In this document: positions 45,443-57,978 of the stretch, piece after piece
Layout of the letters: every line of letters begins with the position of its first letter
Numbering within the stretch: the stretch's first letter is position 1
NCBI GenBank assembly: GCA_964017145.1
Contig: OZ024851.1
Location: 1,984,001 to 2,048,000 of the forward strand
Source of the DNA: Agrocybe praecox
Lineage: Eukaryota > Basidiomycota > Agaricomycetes > Agaricales > Agrocybaceae
Length of the DNA stretch: 64,000 nt
Direction of reading: 5' to 3'
The notes under the pieces: generated by a model
The model's database searches: none
The model's input: the letters and a program-made list of their open reading frames with translations, nothing else
Told to the model about the DNA's origin: nothing
Translations under genes and position numbers: made by a program

Positions 45443-46686
45443 TTAGAACGTTTTCTTTTTCTCGTCTACAGAGAGACCGCCTAGAAAGAAGTTAATGTTG
45501 TATCTAAGACTAAAAGCAGTGAGTTAGACCCACCAGGTCCCATGTTGACCAGGAGAATGAGACCACCAACGATGGCTATACTAGAGGTTAGTACGTGAAC
45601 AAAACAGACATCTGAAATGGTACGAACAAAGGGTCTGGAAGAAATCATATCTGTGGGTGAACTAGTTAGTTATGTTTGATAACATGGTTATAGAGTCACT
45701 TACTTCAAAAAGTCACGTTGAGGGTGAGCAGAGTGAACGCTCCACCAGTTGTTGGCAAAAACGTTGAAGATACTGAGAACCAAGACGAGGAACGATGCAG
45801 ACCACTTGGCCTTGAAGCCAACAGCGACCATGACACAGGCCCCAAGACCAATGATGGAAACAAAGACTCGGACCAGGCTCCATTCACCCTGGATAATAAA
45901 GCCAAGGAAAAGGAAGATAAGAAGAACACGTCCAGCAAGGAGGAAACTAAGAAACAACAGATCAGTACATTCACTCAAATATGTAAGGCGCGACCTTACT
46001 ATTTCCTGCGGTCAGTCTCGCTAATGCTTGGTAGTCCGGCAAAAACGCTCTTCCTCGATACCATTGAATCACTGAACACCATGAAAAGCCCGCCAATGAC
46101 GCTAAGATTGCGAAGGAAAAAGTTGAGGTCGAAGATGAGTCCATATCCAAATCCTTGAATGATAACAACGCTCAAGAGACCGCCGACTGCGTATTCCGTA
46201 TGTTTCTTCAGGATGACGGCTCCAGAACCGACGAGCATGGTCTAAAGCAACCACATTAGCTTTGCACAACGCAATGTTGGTTCGAAATCCTCACAATGAC
46301 GTTAATAATAAGGAAGGTATGTGAGATACCCCATGGGAAGTGGCGGTGACTATCTTTCTTTAAGCGTTCGCTGGCAACGTCAAGGACAGAAATACGCACC
46401 TCTGTAGGTACCAAATCTGATCACCCCACTGCGTCATAATTCGCAAAGCATCTTCCAGGAAGGTGACCACAATCAAGAAACGACCAATCGCCGGCAAATG
46501 GGGTTTCAAAGGCTGGGAGTATATTTCGACATTGTCCTCAACTTGTTTGCTGAAGACCTTGATTTTCTCGAGCGGGTCGTCAGGATCCGCTGACCTGTAG
46601 CCCGAAGAAGGGCGAGAGTTGGAGAGCCCGTGGGGATCAGCGCTGTAACTCGTCTGAGGACGAGCAATATTAATCCTGGAAGACAT
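45443..46686 (-). CDS. ERV29: COPII cargo receptor Erv29/SURF4
   Basis: Multi-span membrane protein that packs soluble secretory cargo into COPII vesicles at the ER. Exons 46686-46400, 46349-46295, 46241-46000, 45946-45704, 45650-45628, 45575-45534, 45480-45443; 309 residues, slightly longer than SURF4 because of a Ser-rich N-terminus. Family blocks: RFLIVVTFLEDALRIMTQW, DQIWYLQR, GFGYGLIFDLNFFLRNLSVI, KSVFAGLP, LAGRVLLIFLFLGF, MVAVGFKAKW and KYDFFQTLSIVGGLILLVN, then GPGGLSVDEKKKTF. The final four residues KKTF form a KKXX-type COPI retrieval signal. The gene has a 23-nt and a 42-nt exon near the end. Confidence 0.96.
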
Positions 46687-49056
46687 GGTGGTGTAGAAAG
46701 AAAGTCGAGGAAGCTGCGAGTTATGAGAACCGCTAACGTGTCAGGGGACGCCAGTCACGACGTGGCGTCGCTTATGTCAGCGCGACACACTGTCCAAATG
46801 TTTCACGCCAATCACCGGAAGTTTCTTCACCTCCTGCTTGCCGTTTCCCACCGCCGACCACCTTTCAAATTTTGAATCATGCCACAAGGTGCTCCGTTGG
46901 CTGAATTGTACGACGAGTCGTGTCTTTCTCGTATTGGAGGCGCTCCCCGTAACACAACTTGACCAAATTTTGACATATTTGATGCACATCCAATGCCCAG
47001 AGTCGGCGCTCATCAAGCCTTTCTTCGGCCGGAAATTTGCGTTTGATGTTTTTTTTTTTTCTGCTTCATGCAAATTCTGTGATGTTGGTGTTTCGCTGTT
47101 TCAGCAACAGGCTGCAACAGGCTTGGCATGAATTACCTAACGTTCGATGATCGCTCTCTTGTTGGCTGGAGCACGGGCGCTTGTTTGGCGGCAAAATCAA
47201 CTTGACTCGAACAATCGAACTTGTCAAAGCGCAACAAAAAAACCAGTCTGACCCTGGAATTATATCTGTAGATGTTATCCCTATATGTGTTCCTACAGGT
47301 AATAATCTCATGCAAATCGTACGAATGGCAGTTCTTTTGGGCATGTTAGTTTCATTTTCTTGAACTCACAGATAGGCTCGATTAGTATGACACTGGTATG
47401 CCTGGGTACAACAAGTTGCGTAAGTACTATTTTGCCCACAATAGCCGGTCTTTGCGTGCATACACCGCCCAGAATAAAGCGGCTACTGTAGCGTATAGCC
47501 ATGCACCGATTGTCAGCCAGTGGCCCCAGTCGACACATGTGAAACGGCTTCCCTTCTTTTTTCCAACGACCTCCGGGTATCATGAGGGTATTCCGCTTAT
47601 TTACCCATGGATGTGATCAAAAGCTTAAAAAGACAGAAATAATCATCACACACATAGGAATGCAAATATTCAAACCCGGCATTATCTGCTAAAGTGGATC
47701 CCACGAGCCCGAGCACCATAACCTAAAATTGTTCCTTCCCGAGCTTTATACGCACGTGGAATCAATTATGTTACATTTATTCCGAGTCAATCTTTAACGC
47801 TTATAAGATTCTCGCATGTGTTACTTCAAAAGTCCGTATATGAGAACGTTTTCTGAGTTTCATGGAAAGTTCCGGATAATTTTGAACACAAAAGGTGTCT
47901 GTCAACCATAATTCCGAGATTTTTCTCACTTTTCTGAATATAGACCATGGACGGGGGTTGGCTCGCAGTACACAGTGTTACATGCGGGTGAAAAAAATCT
48001 TCTGAGTGTTTCCTATTGTAGTTGTAACCCTCGAACGAAACTATGGTACCGTTTTATGCTCGCCAGAAATTCGCGTAATGAGATTACCGATCACATTGAA
48101 CGGTTTACTGTACTATCGTTCCACCGGGTCGCTCATACGGACCCCGTGTTAACGGTTTTTCCGACAGAAAGGGGATCGAATATGAATGGGTTTTTAAAGT
48201 TTAACTATGTCGCTGGTCAGTCGATATTGAAAACATGCTAATAATATGCGATCAGTGTAGTCACTCCTATGCCCCAGGTCGAGGATGTCGGATGAAAGTT
48301 CCAATGATGATTGTTTCTGTCACCAGATACCCCACATCAGTCGTCCAATTGGGAACATCAACAGCGTGAGGTAGGGTCGGACAATCGTGGATCATACCAC
48401 CAGTAAAGACTTTCCAGCGAGAAAGTCAAAACCCTGTCATTTTTTCCGAGAAATCAAGGTATGCAATCCACCGCATTACAAGAAACCCAGGTTCCTGATG
48501 CGTACCCTAGGATTCTCCTATAAAAGCCACGCGAGCTCATTCACAGCTCAGTATGTATAGCGGTGCCGGAACAACGTTTCTTTCTATGTTATACACCACA
48601 ATCAAGGACGGGCTCTCTATTCCATTCAATTGTATTGTTAATAGAACAAAACTTTCCTGGCTAGTTTATTCCCCGACTCAACGCACGTGGAAATGACATG
48701 GTAAGGATTTTCAGTTTGATCTCTAACTTTCTTATAAATAAAATGCGCGGTCTATGTAGGCCTACGGATGGAATAAGAAATTTGATTCAAAAGATTTTAC
48801 CCGTTATTTGGCTACTACTACCTTCGAGGATAATGCGACCACGGAAAAAAATGCCAGCAAGTCGCCATCATGCTGGTTGCAATTTACACCATGGATATAT
48901 TTAACATTCATCATCTATGTATAACTTGGAGTGCAGTTGGCTAGAGATACAACGGTGATGACTAAAAATACAGAAACGAGTAATTGAAACTAAGGCTACA
49001 TAGATGTTATTGAGAAGGGTTCAATGATAAACGTGAATTAAAGGAGTCTGAAACCT
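46687..49056. other. 2.4 kb intergenic, no gene seen
   Basis: Many short open frames but none with motif or splice continuity. A lone TATAAAAG lies near 48519 with nothing convincing behind it. It could hold decayed transposon sequence I cannot recognise by eye. Confidence 0.45.
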
Positions 49057-50384
49057 TTAGGTTAATCCTACGAAACGGAAGGTTATATCCGTTGTTCCAC
49101 CAGACGAAACCTTTATGAGTCTCTTCGTGAACCAGCCTCTGACGAGCTCTATATCTGTTGCAATGCCGGATATATAGAACTCCAGTCGATGAGGTGTTAA
49201 ATCGCCTAGGATTTGATCCATGATAGGCCAAGGTAAAATGTTCAGCTGTGATTCGTCGCTCACCCAAACGTGAAATCCAATAACCCTGAGGGCGGTGGAT
49301 TTGACTGTCAAAAGGACGTGAATTAACCACATATATGGAGAATCTGCACTGGGGTAATTGGTTTCGATGGTTGTCTCCGCAGTGTCGGGGAAATGAAAGA
49401 GCGTAATATGATGGAAGACAAGGCTCTTGATATTGATGTTCGAAGATAGATCAAGCGTCCACGGCACAGCTGTGATTGCATGAGTCAATGGCGTTAATTT
49501 AGGCGCGGATGACATAACTCACCCTGGTTATTGGTACCGCCGTCATATTGCTTGATTAGACCTATCTCAAGTTCTTCAAGTGTACTGTCCAGAGTTGATA
49601 AAAGAGAATCCATAGTTTTGGTTTCTGTCGGAAGAATGTCGAGCACAGAAAGCGCTTTTAATCGTGGAAATGAGCAGTGACCGACGGTTTTACTACCAAC
49701 CGAAGTATCCGATATGACTCCATACTGCAACCAGTTCAACACGGTTATGTCGTGACAAAAGTCGATATTCAACTTTTCGAGCAGGGAAGATCCTAGTAAC
49801 ACGGAGTGTCGTGCAGGCTCGTTTTTATTCGCGTTATGGTGGAGTTGATCCCATGTTACACTTTCAAGAGATAGTTTTTTCAGGGCGGGGGACGATTCCA
49901 GTAAATCTGCGAGAACATCGAATGCGGAAAAATAGGTGGATCGCAGATTCAAGGAGCAGAGTTTAAGCCTCAAATAACGAGTATTTTCTGCGGAGAGAAA
50001 GAGGGGCTTCACGGCGCCTATATCCATATTATTGAGGTAGAGGGAACGGAGATTTGGGAGACTGAAAATAAATTCCATAATACAAGCCTTGTCTGTGTCT
50101 GTCATGACGTTGCCATGAACTTTGAGTTTCTTGATATAGGGTGCGATTGTGGAGATAGCATGAGACGAAAATCCAAGGAAGAGAGCGAAGTTTGCGCGAT
50201 ACTGAACCTCAGCAAAGAGATAGTACCGGCAGAGGGACAGCCATAAGCTTGACACGACACTAAAGTTGGAAAGATGATGTTTCGAGTCGTGAAAGTTGAC
50301 CAGTATGCTGTCGTATATTTCGGGCGCTAGACGTGAGGTTATCTTGCTAGGCAACTTGTTGACGTGGCCCAGGTTCCAGTGCAT
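49057..50384 (-). CDS. F-box/LRR-like protein
   Basis: 424 residues, exons 50384-49523 and 49469-49057. The N-terminus SRLAPEIYDSILVNFHDSKH followed by FSVVSSLWLSLCRYYLF is the degenerate F-box seen in large basidiomycete families, which would bind Skp1 in an SCF ubiquitin ligase. Leucine-rich segments follow: FSLPNLRSLYLNNM, TRYLRLKLCSLNLRS, SSPALKKLSLESV, LLEKLNIDFCHDI and LEELEIGLIKQYD. Target unknown. Such genes are typically numerous and fast-evolving. Divergent from the MutY homologue 673 bp away. Confidence 0.82.
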
Positions 50385-51057
50385 GACTGACAGAATGCTC
50401 GAGGTACTGGCAGTCCTCGAAGCGAGAGATAGCGGTGATATTCATTGTTTATATCCTTGTCTAAAAATTCAGCAATGCCGCTTGGTACAAGGCTATTACA
50501 CATGACTTTACATAGTGACTAAACTTACGTATGATGCATTGTGCCGTTCTGACCTACTCGGGAGAGCTATTTTACTGCAAGACTTATCCGGTACAAAGGC
50601 TCGTTTGCTAATTGCGAAGAACAAGACCAACATAGGGCGACTCGAGTCACTCGATGTGTAATCCGAGCCCAGTGTTTTCTATAGTTAAAAAAAAGCAACA
50701 GTATAAACGTATCATTCATACACAGCCTGGGCGGGTGAATACAGAAGCAGTAGATATCAAGTAGAGTTGTGATAGCACATTGCATTGCGTTAGGATAGCT
50801 GTGGCAGATCATGGCGGGAACTAAAATAGATACGTCGGCTAATGATGGCTTTGCAACGGCATCAACATTGTTGTGACATGATTGGCAATGCCACTGCCTC
50901 AGCCTGTCATTAGTCTTTTTTGAATGTTGAAAATCAACTTTCTATACCGTATACGAAGGTTCAAGCTTCCACTCGTGTACTCGGCGTTGCCGTTTCGAAA
51001 CAGCACAATTACAACAACACCTATCTATAAACCTTTCGTACCTCAATTATCGGCTCT
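50385..51057. other. divergent promoter region of the F-box gene and MYH1
   Basis: No gene recognised. Frames present on the minus strand (50812-50567) are short and lack motifs. Confidence 0.45.
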
Positions 51058-53176
51058 ATGACGAAGCGAAGGCGTACAGAAGGTTTCATAAATGAGGGCG
51101 ATAACGAGTCTGAATTTTCGCCCTGTTCTGAAATCGAGGACGCGTCTTTCTCCATGAAACTTAAAAAATCGGCTTCAGCTTCAAGAAAGACGGGAAAGAC
51201 ACGGAAAAAATCAAAAAAAGACGCGTCGACGACGCCACCGGTCGATCAGCAAGATGATGATGGCCATGTATCCCATGTACACCCCAAATCTGCTCATATT
51301 GTCACTTCGCCTGCCTCAATTCGTACTGCGCTTTTAACATGGTACAAAACTGTACACGAAACTCGGGGGATGCCGTGGCGTCAGGAGTACAACCCCAACC
51401 TAGGACCTGATGAGCGTGCCCAGCGAGCATACCAGGTATTTTCAGTTTCACGAAATCCTAGTACACAATTTGATCATTTTCTCAACTGATGCTCTAACTG
51501 ATGTGAAAACGATAGGTTTGGATTTCTGAAATTATGTTGCAACAAACCCAAGTTGCCACAGTCATTCCTTATTATAAACGTTGGATGGAGAGGTGAGAAC
51601 TTGGGTTTGTTGGTAAACTATATTTTCTGACATTGTTACTACTTCAGATTCCCTTCCATTTCGGATCTTGTGAGTATGGCGTGATGATCATGACCGAACT
51701 TTACAGACTTGTACAGGCAGCAGCAAGTATAGATGAAGTCAACGCACTATGGAAGGGTCTTGGATATTACTCAAGAGCCAGTCGGCTCCTTGCCGGAGCA
51801 CAAAAAGCCGTGAAGGATTACGATGGAAAACTTCCAGATAATGCAAAAGATATGGAGGCAAATATTCCCGGCATCGGACGGTACAGTGCTGGAGCTATTT
51901 GTTCTATTGCTTACGGAGAACGAGTACCAGTGGTATGTTTCCTGAACTAGATTGTTGCATATGAAGACCGAATTGTCTATAGCTTGATGGTAATGTTCAT
52001 CGTTTACTGAGTAGGTTTCTCGCTCTTCATGCCTCTCCCAAGGCCAAGCCAACCTTGGATGTACTGTGGGCTGCCGCCCAGGCCTTCGTGGAAATCGAAG
52101 GTGACTATCCTTGGATAATTTCATGATCCTTCCTGTAGATGATATTTATTCTTTGTGGAATAGATGACACTACGAAGGAAGTATCCAGATATCAACCTCC
52201 CCAATACCCAGGCGACATCAACCAGGCTTTGATTGAGCTGGGAAGTACTGTGTGTAAAGTTCGAGAGCCAGATTGTCACGCGTGTCCTCTTCAACCTTGG
52301 TGTTCCGCTTGGCAGAATTCCGGAAATGAGGCAAGACAGGTAGTGTCTTTCGGTTATTAAATGTCTTCTTATTTTTTTAGCTAATAACAGCCAGATTACT
52401 AACGTGGTTGATATCGAGGACTCGTGCGGTCTTTGCGAAGCGATCGCATTACCCGCCCCCGTTACTGCTTATCCCATGAAGAATGATCGAAAGAAGCCCA
52501 GAGAGGAGTTGGACATAGTTAACGTTATTGAATGGCGCCCGAAATCCCACCCAGAAGATCGCTTTTTCTTGATGGTTAGACGCCCCGAAGGCGGTCAGTT
52601 GACGAATTATCCCGCGATCGATCGGTAACTCATTTCGTTTTTCTCAGGTCTTCTGGCAGGTCTCTATGAATTCCCTACAAACGCTAATGTCTCCGCCGGG
52701 ATCAGTGGTAGCGATCAGGAGGCATTGCTAAAAGAAACACTATCAAAGACGATTCAGGGCGCTCAATTCAACTCGGCTTCTTCATCTAGCTCGATTCACG
52801 AGGGCATTAACATACTCCGAATCCAGCCAGTTGGCGACGTGCTTCATCTCTTCTCACATATAAGGAAGACATATAGAATTCAATGGTGTGTAATAGAAGT
52901 CGGAGATAACCTTCCTGAGCTCCAGGAAGCTTTCCTGTTTAACGAAGAGAGACCAGCGAAGGTGAATAAGAAGAAGCGTCCAGTCAAAGCCCACGGCGGC
53001 GGCGTCGAATCGAACTTGCCGAACACTACATGGGTTCCACTGAAGGAAGTTAAAAATATCAAGTAAGGTCTTTTTATTCATCTATACGAAATATCATAAG
53101 TTTATGTTAATTCTACAGCATGGGGACTGGGGTTGTCAAAGTATGGAACAAGACAAAACAGCTATGGGAGAAGTAA
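51058..53176 (+). CDS. myh1: A/G-specific adenine DNA glycosylase (MutY/MUTYH)
   Basis: Base-excision repair enzyme that removes adenine paired with 8-oxoguanine. Nine exons: 51058-51435, 51516-51592, 51648-51669, 51717-51932, 51983-52100, 52164-52339, 52395-52593, 52648-53062, 53119-53176; 552 residues. A Lys/Arg-rich, likely nuclear-targeting start leads to the catalytic core: VWISEIMLQQTQVATVIPYY (Glu131), the helix-hairpin-helix block NIPGIGRYSAGAI, and LDGNVHRLLSR (catalytic Asp233). The iron-sulphur loop is complete: CKVREPDCHACPLQPWC. The C-terminal Nudix-like 8-oxoG reader has GLLAGLYEFP and HLFSHIRKTYRIQW. An Lys-rich insert lies late in that domain. Acceptors of exons 4 and 7 have nearby alternatives; those chosen keep the frame. 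Confidence 0.96.
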
Positions 53177-53921
53177 TGAATTTTAGTTTAAGTGTTTCTA
53201 GGCAATCTAAGTACTATCTACTCGAGTCTTGTATGATATATATACATCTATATAGTTTTTGGACTGTACTCCGCTTGACGTAGAAGAGGAGGCCCACTTT
53301 AAACTGTAAATGTTCCGATACTGCGGCGATACGGCACCTCGGGGGTTGCCGCTGCCGAATCCCGACGCCTCGGCATTGCCCTACATTCCGCATCGTCAAT
53401 TGGCGTAATACGTGGATAATATGACGCATGAGCTGTTTAAGGCGGGCAGATAAATCATGAGACTTATTGAATGTGTTTTTACATAGTAAATTGAAATAAA
53501 CAATGTCCCAATCCGTAATATTTACATGTTCCCGGCACGAGTTCGGCAAAAAAATAAATTTATACAAGACATTGTACTTTTGGTTTTCCCTCCTAATTTT
53601 TATGAGCATCGGGACACATTTATCTTATTTCTAGATATTTTCGTAACTGGGAAGTTCGTATTCATTGTGACCGTTCAAGATAAGATTAGATCATTCATCG
53701 TCGTTACAACAGTCACACGCTGACGTATCCAATCATTTTATGTCACATGAAAAACAACTGTCAACCACTGTGCGACGCGTTCAATTTCAAACATTGACAA
53801 AGGACTCCTTAACCGGGTCAGTGGGTCACTGCAAGTCGCTTCGTTCATTAACTCTATTGCTGCTGCTCTCCCGTCCGTCTGTACTTCAAGACGAGCTGGA
53901 TAAACGTCCGGGCTGGGCCAT
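53177..53921. other. intergenic, no gene seen
   Basis: 3' flank of myh1 and promoter of the DNAJC11-like gene. No recognisable feature. Confidence 0.5.
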
Positions 53922-56372
53922 ATGGACTCGAGGAACCGAAAACATGTCCCGAATGATGAGTATCTCTAGTGCGTTACCGAAACTCGTTCTTGCGCGTGCT
54001 ATTTTTTATGTGGATCTTATAATATAGTGCCGTGTTGAACGTATCTAAATACGCCTCGCAGGCCGAGATCAACGAAAGGCATAGGTCTTTATCCCTCATT
54101 TTTCATCCCGACAGACAGACAGACCCAGAAGTGAAAGAAACAGCAACGAAAGAATTTCTAGAAATTCAAAAGGCTTACCAAGGTTCACCTTTTGTTTTAC
54201 TGTTATGTTGTCTTGATATAACCTAGGTTTAGTCCTTTCGGACAGTTTTTTACGGTGCGCTCTTCAATTTAGATAGAATGATAACCGTTTTGCACATACT
54301 GAACTCGCGTCTGTGCAGTCAAGTATATGACACTTTGGGTAAACCAAATCGACTTCATATGTTTCCAATACGTTAACTCATCCAATGATAAGGTCCCGAA
54401 GGATTGGCGTTGCAGTGGCCACCTTCGATGCACTCAAAATCAAAAGAAGAAGTAAGAATTTTCATTGCAATATCTATCAGGTTCGGGAAATGAAAGTTTT
54501 GTCAAGGTTCGAGAGATATTAGAGCAGAACAAAATCAACTTGGCAAGACAACGACTGCGTCAATTTATTATTCCTAAGGGTGTTTATAGCTGTTCTATCG
54601 ATGCTTCGCCTATTTTTTCCTCGCCACTTTCTTCCAACTACAACAAGTGGGGCTCACAATTACTGAATTGCATAAGTAATACACGCTCTATATCCCAAAG
54701 TTTCAATTACTCTTTAGAGGTAAATACATCGCCAGTACCTGCCATTTATTTGAGTCCTCATTTCTCTGCATTTAGAAAAAAATCAACGAAAAAGTCACCG
54801 TCGTTCTCGAGAGCCAGAACTCATCTAGTGGTTTCAAAGCCTCCAACAGGTTTTTGGGTACTGTTCGGTATCAATTTTCGCCTCGCCTTGTTGCAGCCGT
54901 AGGTCCACTGTTTTTCCTGTTCGGCGTGTCAGCTGCATCGTCACTAAAGCCTATTCTTCGGACCACATAAATGATTAGGCTACCTTAAATCCTGGTTTCC
55001 CGTCTGCCAAACTAGAGGTTCATTATGAAGATCCTGACAACACCCTTGACGTCAAGACTATCCTTACGCCACTTTTGTTCGCCACAACTCCGCCGACTAC
55101 GATATCGTTCTCTAGACGTTTGTTCCGGACGAAACCACAAAGGGGGAAAATAGACCTCCACCTTGGGAAACAACCATCTTTGTCACTTTATTACGTTTCT
55201 CCTCCTACTGTTGATTTACCTGAAGATGAAGGACCCTCATCTATGCAAAATGGTCCGCCTAGCACCTTTGGCTTCAAGTACATAGCCTTTGAAAGGACTT
55301 TCGGTCTCATGTTTGATGCCATAATCCCGAGGTTATTTGCTGAAACCAGCATCATTTTCGTCGAACTTTCCGCCCGTCTGAAGGCATCTATTCAGTTCGG
55401 TCCCAGTCAACTGTTGGTTATTCTAGGAGCATCCTGGTCAAACGAAACAGCCTCAATAAGTTCAGATTTAATATTGAACCCGACAGCCTTGATACTACGA
55501 CTGGAGTGCGTCAACTTTTTTTTTCTTTCTATTTATGCTTAAAGGATCTTTTAGTCTCACTTACCTTGAACAGCAATTATCTTTGCCCATCATACTATCT
55601 ACTCATTTTTCCTTTCTCCTGTCCCTCGGTACAGTCATTGTCCCGTCAACGGCCGCCGTTCTTGGGTACCACTTTTTTGTCGTTCCGCGGCGCCGTGCTC
55701 GCAGAATTGCGTAAGCTCTCCCTCAATTCAGCCAATTGCTTCATTCATATCGACCTTTTCATCGTTTTAGGCATATCAAAGCTGCTAAAAAGGCATTCGA
55801 AGAAGACACAGATTCTCGCAAAGAACGGAATGCTGTTGAGTCATTGCTGAAAGATGCAGTCAGAAAGCATATTAGGGGCGAAAAGGAAAGAGAAGGCAAG
55901 CATTTTGCTATCGTTAGCGTTTGGTCATAATTTTGTAATCGATTTTCTTTTAGGTCTTGTTATTCAAGAAGCTACATATGGCGCTGCCGACGCCGAACTC
56001 GCAGAGACGAAAGACAATCTTTTGTTAGACGTCACTATTCCCTTGCAAGCATTAGTCCGAAACTCCCAGCTTCACATTTCTGGCGGAAATACCAAGGTAA
56101 TATCATTTGAAGGACAACGCTATTGACAACTTGAAGGTTTTACTAATATTAACATTTGCCTGTAGGCGGCAATCCAAGGCTTCTCCGATCCTGCACCCTT
56201 TGCCTCCAAATTGTTGAGGATACGATATACCTTCCGTGGGCGCGTGCACTACGCAGAGATCCCCGACTATCTTCCTGTGGTTTTGCCTTTAGCAGGTCTG
56301 TTTTTGTGATAAACGCTTGTCCATATCTAACCTCCCTATGTGTATACAGAACATCAAGTAAAGGGGCTATAG
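53922..56372 (+). CDS. DNAJC11-like mitochondrial J-protein
   Basis: Thirteen exons: 53922-53968, 54028-54182, 54227-54254, 54319-54338, 54393-54451, 54507-54719, 54776-54898, 54979-55505, 55555-55710, 55771-55895, 55954-56096, 56166-56295, 56350-56372; 582 residues, near the 559 of human DNAJC11. The J domain has LYAVLNVSK and FHPDRQ (HPD 42-44), then LGPEGLALQWP. A beta-rich middle follows, then a membrane-like stretch before VVPRRRARRI, a charged helix (AAKKAFEEDTDSRKERNAVE) and the DUF3395-type end LLLDVTIPLQALVRNSQLHI. DNAJC11 is linked to the MICOS/MIB complex shaping cristae. The intron after 55895 starts with GC, not GT. Confidence 0.88.
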
Positions 56373-57978
56373 TGCATTGATGGACTCACCCACTTCGCAC
56401 GTACTAGCCGCTTGCAAAATTTGAGCGGTCCATTTTGAATGTCTAGGTGCCCTCTGATGCTACTATCCTTCTCATGCAATGATCCATGTCATTCGGGATA
56501 TACGCATTGTCTATATTTCTATCACATTGGTCAAGTCAGAGTGTTTATCAAAAAGGTGAGGTCCAACTTCATATAGTCTAGGCCGTAGTCACGCCAAATT
56601 TCTGTTCTTATTGCCATTGTTCTTCTACTGCCTTCTACGCATCCGATATGATGACCGATTAGCTTCTAACAACATACTTCTCAAGCTCACGGAATGCTTC
56701 GGAGAAAGGCGTGTATACCTGAGTCGCGGCAATACCCCTACGAAAATTAGCCTCCATGGGATCATCGCTCAAGGGATGATCTTCCCAGCAACCCGAAGTC
56801 AAGAAACCGCGCGCAAGTTGTCTCATTACGTCTGACCCTCTGTTTACTTCGCATCGCTCATGTTCACGGACTTTGACGGGGTGTGATAGTATCATATGTA
56901 CACAAAACCATGGCGCATCTATTGGATAGAGAATTCTCCCCCCTAGGTCGATCTGGTCCATATGCTCTTTCTCGCTTATTCTGCTGTGCGTCGTGTTTCC
57001 AACGCCTGCATCTGAACCCCAGATTTTACGATCTTTGTATGTAGTGTTTGCAAGGTTTACCGCCTGAATTAGGCTTAAAGCCACTATCTCACGTTGAACT
57101 ACGCTTCCTCAGGGTGACACCAACTACCCAAGCGATCACGATACTTCGAACAATGACATTACAAATACTCAAGCCTTGAAAGCTTCTCAGAAAGTGCCAC
57201 TAAATTCTTGGTTCACCATACATTTCCGGAAATGCATCGGAGGAAAGCCTTAGAAAGGCCAACGCAGACTACATTCTACTCGTTCACGCTCCCGGCTCTT
57301 GAAAGCTGCCACGTGCGAATGAAAATGGGCCGAGTCGGTTAATCCCCAACCTTACAATGTCACCTCATCTTCCTAGTTTCTGTTTTCACCCTCAACGAAC
57401 TACCAATTTGACGCGATGCGCAATGATGGTTGCGGATACAACAGCTGTGTAGGGTAGGTTATACGTTGGTAGATTGATTCCGAATATCGGTGCTGTTCCC
57501 ATCTTTTTTCTCTCTTTCGCAGTCGTTGTTTAGGAGGTTCAACAACCCACAACATTTATTTTGGCGCCGTCGAAATCAAATCAGGCTTCAATTACAAGTG
57601 TTTCTATTTTAATGGCGATCCCAATCTGAGATTGGGTGCGAAAGTCAAAGTTAGCGACTATATCTCGATGGATGGATTACTATTTTCAGGCACGATCCAA
57701 ATTTACTTCCCTATAGCTTCTCCGCTCCGTTCTTCAAGCGACATCGTGTTCTAAAAGTGTGGGTTTCTCATGCTGAACCCTATGAAATCCTTCTTACGTT
57801 TTTTCTTGAATCCTTAGATTCCACTCAAATGCCTGCGCGCGACCTCTCGCCAGTCTATCTATGATGTCTGGGATTCACCTATTTCGTATTGTTATTTAAA
57901 GCTGCTTCAAGTTCGAGGCTGGTTTTACCTCAACTACCTTCCTTCTACTACGCTATACGAACTGCTGTGCAGTACAAG
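56373..57978. other. intergenic upstream of the WOPR gene
   Basis: Minus-strand frame 57084-56659 (141 residues) lacks ATG and a known family. The stretch 57420-57900 has scattered coding-like pieces; part could be 5' UTR of the regulator gene, as long leaders are common for such genes. Nothing firm. Confidence 0.4.

Noticed and set aside
56659..57084. 141-residue minus-strand open frame
   Set aside because: Starts without ATG, no recognised domain, no splice partner found.
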